A DNA stretch of 60,000 nucleotides from contig NC_134033.1 in NCBI RefSeq assembly GCF_964204645.1, positions 15,814,155-15,874,154 on the forward strand. The letters run 5' to 3'. Below, in pieces: positions 49,501-58,500 of the stretch (its first letter is position 1; each line of letters begins with the position of its first letter). The DNA comes from Tubulanus polymorphus (Eukaryota > Nemertea > Palaeonemertea > Tubulaniformes > Tubulanidae). Position numbers and translations under genes: made by a program. The notes under the pieces are model-generated. The model worked only from the letters and a program-made list of their open reading frames with translations, searched no databases and was not told where the DNA came from.

Positions 49501-52500
49501 ACCGTAATCGAAAACGCCAGCGTTCATCCTAACTTCAAAGAGCCCCTGAAATATATGGACGTGGTAAGACCGATTTAGTTGTTACGTATTTTAGTTATAA
49601 TCATAGTATGATCTATTGAAGTTAGATTTTGATAGTTAAAAATACACAATTTAACCCTTTCGGTGCTGACTAATTAAAACCCGAAAATGCTGGTGATAAT
49701 TTGAAAATTTTAGAAAATTCTACCTCAGTGCGTTGAATAACGGGCATACTGCATTACTGCATCTACACCGCAGCGCGGTGTATTGTTAGTTACTAATATC
49801 ATGTTACTGACTGGAATAGTCTATTTATTCTAGTGATAACCCAAATGACATACATTGTGTTACTTGTTTTCAATATAACGGCGAATGTTCTATTTATTAC
49901 TTGTTTTAGCTATTACCGGAGAATGACCTATACTGGCCGCCAATAATGATCCGATGCGTCGCTTGTCGTAGTTTCGGGCGTCAGATCACCGCCGGTATCC
50001 ACGTTATCAGTTACATTCAGAAATTCGACGCCGATCGAATCATTGAAGACGATATGACCGGTAAGAGATATTTTACTGCGTATTTGAAAACTCCTCTGGA
50101 TCTCATCATCCCTCAGCAGGGATTCGAACCTGATAGCATCACTAGACTCAGCCACAGCACGAGACGCTACTTCGCTAGATCGGGTGCGCAGGTTTACCGT
50201 AGGAAGACTTGCGGCACCAATCAGATCGCTCGTTGTATAATCGCTGAGGCGAATTTCACAGATAATCTATAAATGGAAAGACTGAAATAAGTCAGGATTT
50301 CTGATTGGCTAATGATGACATCATCTAAGCTGTGCACTCGGTCTAGTGTGGCGGGTTTCGTACTGTGACGAGTCTCGATACCATCAGGTTAGAATCCCTG
50401 CAGGGAGGATCCATGATTCTAGGTTCAGTTTGGCTTGAAAAATTAAAATTAGTCCATTTCCAATGTTTAAGTTTTAGAGTCAAACCTTCACCATATCCAT
50501 GATTAATTTCAATTTATCATGCATCCTCATTTGCATATCTATGCAAATATACATTCATAGAATAGGATGCCTTTCAGTAGTCGAGAAGATAACATAAATA
50601 TTAATCTGTGTAAGTGAATATACGAGAAAAATCGCACGATAATTCAGCTTAAGTTCTTGAATAGAAGTGTAATATATTTTGAGCAATGTTTCGGCTAAAG
50701 ACTATTAACCATCATCGGGAATACTGATACAGAATAGATTTACAAGATATTCGTACAAGAATCAAACAAAAGGACTAAGGGAGTGATTAAAAGGTTGAAA
50801 GGAGAATACAGATTAGAATAATTTAAAATAAAGACCAGAAAACAATAGTTAAATACAAAAGAGGTAATAATATAATAAGGATGCATTCATAGAATAAATT
50901 CAATATTTTGTCGCAATGTCGCATATTTTATGTAAATACACATGTCCTCATTTGCATATGCAAATATACATTTATAGAAGAAGAAGAACCAGGTAAGATT
51001 TATTTCTACCCATAGTTTATTTTGAATTTTCTTGCGATGTTTGGTACATTCTTATTTGCATATTTAATATTTATTTGAATATACATTTCCTCATTTGCAT
51101 ATATACATTCATATAATAAATTAGATAATTTTGTTGTGATCTTGAATATGTCGTTAGCATATTTTATGTAAATACGCACGTCCTAATTTGCATATGCAAA
51201 TATACATTTATAGAAGAGCAAGAACCAGATATAGGACAGTGGTTGGGTAAGTCGGACGGTAGACACTCCCCTTAAAGATGGCTGCCTCCGTGACATCATC
51301 ATCATCATCAATCCATACTAATAACCAATGATGTCATAGAGGGATTTATAAATTCAGCCATTGATTGGGTGAATTTTTGTTAGAGAAATAATTGATATAA
51401 CGCCATTAAACTAAAGGTTTTTATTTCTTTGTTTAATTCCTAGTTTATTAACACAAACGTGTATTTTCTTGGTTAAGAACAGGAAAAGTAACAAAATCTG
51501 TGATAGAAATTACATGATAACAATAAAAAATGTAACCTTTTCTATTCGTAACTAATAGAAATTTCGATTTTCAGGCAGCTGACTATAAACAATGATAGTA
51601 ACTCATCGCACAATTGTGAAACTGGGTCCTGAGTTCATAGTTAATTCGCAACTGTGAAACTGGACACGGGCTAACTTTTGTGGGATGAATTTACAAATAA
51701 AAAGAATGGGATATGAATTGATTTTGATTATAGACTTCAGGACCCAGTTCTGCAGTTGATAGTTAAGATTTGATTCAGAGTCAATACATTGAAAATGAAC
51801 TAATTTTAACTCATCAGAGTTTACTCTAACTCACAACTGTGCAACCGGTTCCAAAGTGATATTTAACTCACACAGCTGATGTGTTTTAATCATCATTATA
51901 AATACTAAATCTTTCTAAATGCTTCTATTGAGATGATGAATGTTTTTCTGTTTATCCAATCAAACGCTAACGCAGTTGAAAAGGAACCAGATTTTCGATT
52001 CGCGACTCAAATAAACACGGCATCGCCAACGTTTCAACGTATGTGTCAATACAAACTATTACCGTATGTTCGATGCATGTTCTTTCTTTCCTCCTACTAT
52101 TTTAAACGTGAGCAAAATTCTGCATGAAAAGAAATCTCGAAGTATACCTCCGAGCGGATTTGGTAATAGTTGGTATTTCTATAACGGATGGACGGACACT
52201 GTAGTTATGGTTTTTGTTTTCTATTCTATTTATCTATTCTACCACCTACGTTACGCCCTATATACACAGTTACGTTAGTCTTTAGTCGACTATATGGTGA
52301 ATGTGCAGGTTGTTTCGACTGTGAAGCGGGATCCGGTTCAACAGTTCTCAGAATTTAACTCAGAAGATTGATTTTAACTCTGGAATCAAACTTAACAGAT
52401 GAACTGTAGAACTGGATCTTTGTTTATTGACATTTTTAGCTCCTCTTGGATATAAATGGTTTGAGGGACCATGCTATCTTATCTAAAGGGTTTGGGGGAC

Positions 52501-55500
52501 CACAATATCCATGATTTAAGGTGTTTGAGGGACCACTTTATCCCTGATCTAATGGGTTTGAGGGACCATGCTATCTATGATCTAAAGTATTTGAGGGACC
52601 ACTATATCTGTATATAAGTATTTGAGTGACCATGCTATCTGTGATATAAAGGGTTCGATGGACCACTCTATGTCTGATATAAAGGGTTAGAGGGACTATC
52701 TGTGATATAAATGCTCGATCTGTTGATAATGATTTACAGTCTCCTTTCATAGATTTTGACTTATTCAAATAGAAGAATTCCTATGAAATTAAGTAGAAAA
52801 ATCTCTTTCGCAATTTGTTTCAGAAACGGTTGACAATCCGATGGCTGAAGGAGTCACGAACCCGATGTTCAACGACAATGAGTTGCTAGCTGAACTGACG
52901 ACTGTAGACGAGAGACACTCGACTGTGAGTGGAACGAGGTCTCACCACTCAGTCGCGAGCGCGCGATCCAACCGCAGCAATCGACTGAAAACCGACGAAG
53001 AAATCCAACCGTCCGATTCGATCTCGCAACTCGGCGCCGACGACTATCAACCATCGGCGGCGCCATCTATACATCTGTCGCAGTTTGGTTCGATGGAAGG
53101 AACGGAACGCGTCGATCTCGCCGAGTTCGACGACCACCCGTTCATCGCCGGCGACGGGGATACGGTCGTTACGGCGACCAGACGACCTCCGCCTAGTGAT
53201 CGCGTATCGGCGTTACGAGGATCTGCGCCCGGTTCGAGGCCGGTATCCGCGGTAGGCAGCATGCAGCGGTATCCGGTGGATACGGTATCCGTGCAGGCCG
53301 GTGATAGCGCGTCGCAAGTCGGTTCGGTCTATCATTCGCAAGTGGGATCCCACCACCCCCTGTCGCAGTTTGGATCGGTCCACGGTTCGGTGGCGGGTTC
53401 GCAGCCCGGTTCTAGACCCCACTCCCCGACCGGTGGATCCCTACACCCGTCGCAATACGGCGATCGTGCGTCGTTATTGGTAGGCTCATCGTCGTTACGT
53501 CGACAATCTATTCTTAAAAACGCCTCCTCTCGCGTGAACGATTCCTCTTCGCATGTAGCTAGTCGTACCGGGACAATAGGCGGCGCTGCTCCTTCGGCGA
53601 GATCGTCATCACAGACTCCGCGCGCCGGCTCGCTAGTGCCATCTATTGTCTCGTTACACGCTCCGTCTGCTTCGCTCCGAGCTCCGTCTGCCTCTCTGCA
53701 AACTGCGTCTGCTGACGTCGCAGATTTTGAGGTTGGTGAAGATTTTCCGTTTCTTCCTACCGCATGTTCTACTTTTATCTCACAGGTAACCATGGTAACC
53801 ACACACTTACCTAATTTAAACTGTTTGCAGCGGCATGTTTGCAAAGTTTTTAATTGTTTATTTTATTATGGTTTTTTTAATTTTTCTAATTCATTTTAAA
53901 TGTTTATTTTCACATTTTAATCATCTCTGTATACATTATTTAACTTATCTTATATTTTTACAATAACCTTTATCTTATGCTTATCGTAATTTTGAATTAG
54001 AAATCTCATACTGAAATTTGATATATAGATAATCTTATTGGTTTCTTATTGCAGTCCGGTACGAAACCGCAATCTCATGTTGGTTCGCGAGCTGGTTCGA
54101 CCGTCGGTTCTAAAGTCGGTTCGCGACCTGCATCTCAAGTTGGTTCTGTGCCCGGTACGAAAGCAGGATCGCGACCTGGTTCCGTGGCTGGTTCTCGAGC
54201 TGGTTCTGTGGCTGGTTCTCGAGCTGGTTCTGTGGCTGGTTCTAAGATTGGTTCCCGCGTCGGAAGTAAAGCACCTTCGAAACTCGGTTCTAAACTCGGT
54301 TCTCGCAGAACGAGTTTACGAAGCACGAAAAGTCAAGACAAGGTTCGTTTCTTTTGACCTGCATTTCGTGGCTTTAATGATGAACCTTGATCAACTAATG
54401 TGGCAATTAAATATTCCACTTGTGGCAAGTGAGGATCCACCAGGTGTCGCTAGTGTATGGTAGGACACTCACTAGTGTGGCAATATAGCATTCCCCTTGT
54501 AGCTAGTGAGGATCCACCAGGTGTCGCTAGTGTGCAATGGGACATCAACTAATGTGACAATATAGGATTCCCCTTGTGGCGGGAGAGGATCCACCAGGTG
54601 TCGCTAGTGTATGGTAGGACACTCACTAGTGTGGCAATATAGGATTCCCCTTGTAGCAAGTGAGGATCCACCAGGTGTCTAGTAGTCAAAATCAAATAAC
54701 TTCCCTCTCTCTCCCTTCCCTCTTTGCGATAAAACAGGTGTCTTACTATATAAAAATGTTTTAGCAAAAATGTAATGATATTTCGTAATTCCATTTAGGT
54801 ATCGTTAGTAAACGGCCATCCGGCGACCGATCAGAGCGGGTTCCTCGTACCGCAGACGACGCCAACCGCGGCTGAAGGAGACGTAGTCGTACAGATGGAC
54901 GAAACTGCGCCGGTCTCGCCGGCGGGCACCATGCCACCACCGAATGTAGACCAGGCTGTAAGTTACGACGACAATTTCATTTACGATCATTCACTTCACG
55001 ACCTACGTTCATTTCAATCCGTTATCCGTAAGGTTCTCAGCCCCTGTTTTAATGCCATGTTTTTCGTAACTTTAGGTCGCTTCACCCTGGACCCTGAGAC
55101 CGAGTTACCTTGTGTGTTAATCTTTATTTTATATTCATTACAAACAACTATCTGGACCTGGTTCGATAATTCTCGGTTCGAATTTGACTCTATAAACATC
55201 GGAAATGAACTTTTCTTTAAAATCTCGAGTCAAATTTTACCGATTACCGTTGAACCGGGTTCCGATGCGCGAAATCTCTCATATCGATTTTAGATGGAAA
55301 ACTGCTCGTCTATCTCATCTCCGCGCTACATCGGGTCGGAAATATAAATCTCTGCGTAATTCTCCTCGGAGCCACGCTTTTGTTCGCGTATCTAAAGAAT
55401 TGAAACCGCGTCGCTAGCCGTGTTAGAATAAATAGTTGAAGCGGTGCTATGACCTCAAAGGTGTTGATGTAAGCCGCGCGCGCACTATCGCTAGTTAGTC

Positions 55501-58500
55501 CTTTCTTATTTGGCGTGTACTTAGAATGGACCAAATCATTGCTGCGCTTTCACACATGTTTTTAAACCTGTGACTGACAGAAATTAAAGCGAAATTTCTC
55601 TATTCACACACCGAGAAATGGTCTGTTCTAAATTCTATCGTAGATCAGTCTTTTTGGTCAGTCTTTTCAAACGGGCTTTTCACTGGCGTGTACGCTTGGT
55701 CCTTCTAGATTTAAACGGACTGTATTTAGAACGTTCTAAATAACGTGAATGCGGCTATTGATTTAAGTTCTATGATCTTAAAGATGCTGGTTTGAGTCGC
55801 TACCTGTCTTAGTTTTACACCTATCGCCGATAAAATGCGTTCGACCTTCATCTGCTTCATGTTTTACAAAATGTGTCCCGATACAGGAAACAATCGGATC
55901 GATTTTAATTTTTTTTTTTTTTGACGATAGGCGAAGTTATATAAATTGGAAGAGCCACCGGAGATAGAAGAACTGGATTGGTGGAGCAAGTATTACGTAA
56001 CACTCGATGATATCACGGAAGTATGTATGCTAGATTCATCCATTCACCTGCAGGGGCGGTTCCAACAGGACTTGTCAGATGCTTTTACAAGGACATCATA
56101 TTTTTTTAGTGCCCTTTTTCATTTTGACTACAAACAAAGAATTGGTGCATTTCAGTGTGGGGAGTACGCTTGATATTGCCTTTTTAGATATAAAAGTGCC
56201 TTATGGGATGTGACAAGTTCAGGTCTTGTTACAAGTGACAGAAATTGGCACCATTGAGCAGCTGTTCGGGGTGTACAGTTTGATTAGCCTCTTGGTGCTA
56301 ATATTGCCTTTTTGGACATCGAAGTGCCTTTTGGGAAGTGACAAGTTCAGGTCCTGTTACAATTGTGAGAAAAATTGTCACCATACAACAGCTGTGGGTG
56401 TAGGGTTTGGGAGCCTGCCTTTTTGGATATCAAAGTGCCCTTTTGGGTTCAGGTTCTGTTGCAAGTGACAGCTGTGGGTGTAAAGTTTGATTAGCCCATC
56501 AGTGTGACTGAAGGTTCACTTTTTTGGACTTCAAAGTTCCCTTTCGGGATATGACGAGTTCTTCAAAATTAGCCCCTAGATCCGCCCCTGCACACTTTGT
56601 TCCAGATTCTTAGAGCCATCGATTTTATATTTCATTTTCCATATTGTGTGTTTTTCAGGGTGCTGAGGCTGAGGTATGTTATAGTTTTTCATTATAAATA
56701 GGACCTAAATGGTTGTGAAATGACATTGAAATGAGTTCTAGTGTTTACCGTGGTGTCATTGAGTCAAAAGTCAAACTGTGTTTATTCGAAATTGCATCAT
56801 CTAAAATAGTCATGAATTGGTTCTACTGTTGCTAATCTGTTTCCTCAGAGACAGTGTCCAGGTTATGCTTGTGCTGGTAAATATTAGCAATGTAGTTGTG
56901 TAATCTAGTTGAAACCTGTTTCTGATGCTTATGTCGGAAACATTTCAAGTCTTTTCAATGAAATTATGTTTGAAAGAATGTTATCGTTCATTGAATTTGA
57001 GTAAGCATTATGGGAGCACAGGCATTAAAAATTGCGGCAGCCTTAAGCCCTTTACGATTGCACTCTTCCGGAAGAGAGGAATTACCTAATATCTTTTTCA
57101 ATTGGTGCATTTGGAAGTTTCTGCCAATACTGCCGTCTCTGTGACTATGGCAGAAGTCTTCTATGGAGAAAAATATTCCATTATTTGGAAGAGCGCAGTC
57201 AAGCCCAATAGCTTTGACATAAAACATTTGAATCTTTTTACATGAGGGTCATTCATAGATGGGGGTTATCTAATGAGGAATAGGGAAAACCCCTAATGAG
57301 GAATAAACCCTAATAAGGAATAGGAATAAACCCTAATGAGGAATAGGAATAAACCCTAATGAGGAATAGGTATAAACCCTAATAAGGAATAGGAGTAAAC
57401 CCCATAACGTATTGTTTATCTAATATTTATCTGCTGATGTTATATATTTCTAGTGTATTTATATGGTAAGGTTATCATCGTCACTAATTCAATCTTAATT
57501 CTATTCTATATTTTATCTCAATTTCGATTTTAATCATGAATCATTGCACGACGGTGTTCAATTCTCATTTGATCACATTCTATGTTCTCTGTTCTAATTA
57601 TCATGTTTTTTATTACGTTTTTCATGTTTTTTATGATAGCACGTTTTCAATTCATCATCTTCAGGATTTTGTAAAAATCTGCGCTAATCTTGTATCCAGT
57701 TAAAGACTAACGTTTTTTTCCTATTATAACATCTTGCGCATGCATTTTGAAAAATGCTAGGCCTGGGGCTGGTTCCATAGTGGAGACAGACGTCCAAAAG
57801 GTGTACTTAAATTTTAAGACTGGTCTTAAATTGTTTGATTGACTATAGAACTAAGGTGATCTTAGACTGGTCTCTTAAGTCGAGGCCATAAATATGGAAC
57901 CGGCGAATACCGCAGTGTTCCGGTTGAAATTTTACAATGGTTCAAGCATTTCAAAATGAACTAATATTTTGGGTCAAAACCAAATGGAAAACTGCAGAAC
58001 TTTAATTTAATGAGACCTCGAACTGAGTTTAAAGTCAACGCCTGGTTCCATAGTTAAAACTTTAAGTCCCGAAGTGGTCTTAGAATTTTAAGACTGGTCT
58101 TGAGTTGTTAGATCAACTTTAGAACTAAGTTGATCTGAGACTAGTGGGGTGAATCAAAGACATCGAACGGACCCCTGGTTCCAGCTGAGCAGTCATGGCT
58201 CAGGTCAAAAAGAGTGGTCTTAAATCTTATGACTCGTCTCAACTAGTTAGATTGACTATAGAACTAAAGATGGTCTAAGCCATAACTGAGCAACTGACCC
58301 ATCGGAACTCTTCAACATACTAAATCAATTAATCGTGACTTAATCTGCCTAATCTGAATAATGATGTGTATATTCTCTACGCACTAACAGCTCTTGTTTG
58401 TTTATTTTAACGCGTTCTAACTTTGACCAGAATGGCATATACGGAAACTGCAAAAAAAAAGTACGTATAGAAAAAAAAACAACAAAATACGAAAGAATCG

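Noticed and set aside
53332-53844. 170-codon minus-strand frame opposite ferlin exon 28
   Set aside because: Mirror of the Gly/Ser-repeat coding sequence; the plus-strand frame joins its neighbours in phase.
55205-55417. Open frames in the intron between ferlin exons 30 and 31
   Set aside because: They overlap a foldback element and lack matching splice phases; exon 30 joins exon 31 directly.
57452-57463. Possible 12-base microexon (CIYM) between tatatttctag and gtaagg
   Set aside because: Splice sites are good and phase is 0, but four residues carry no similarity signal; without transcripts it is not supportable.
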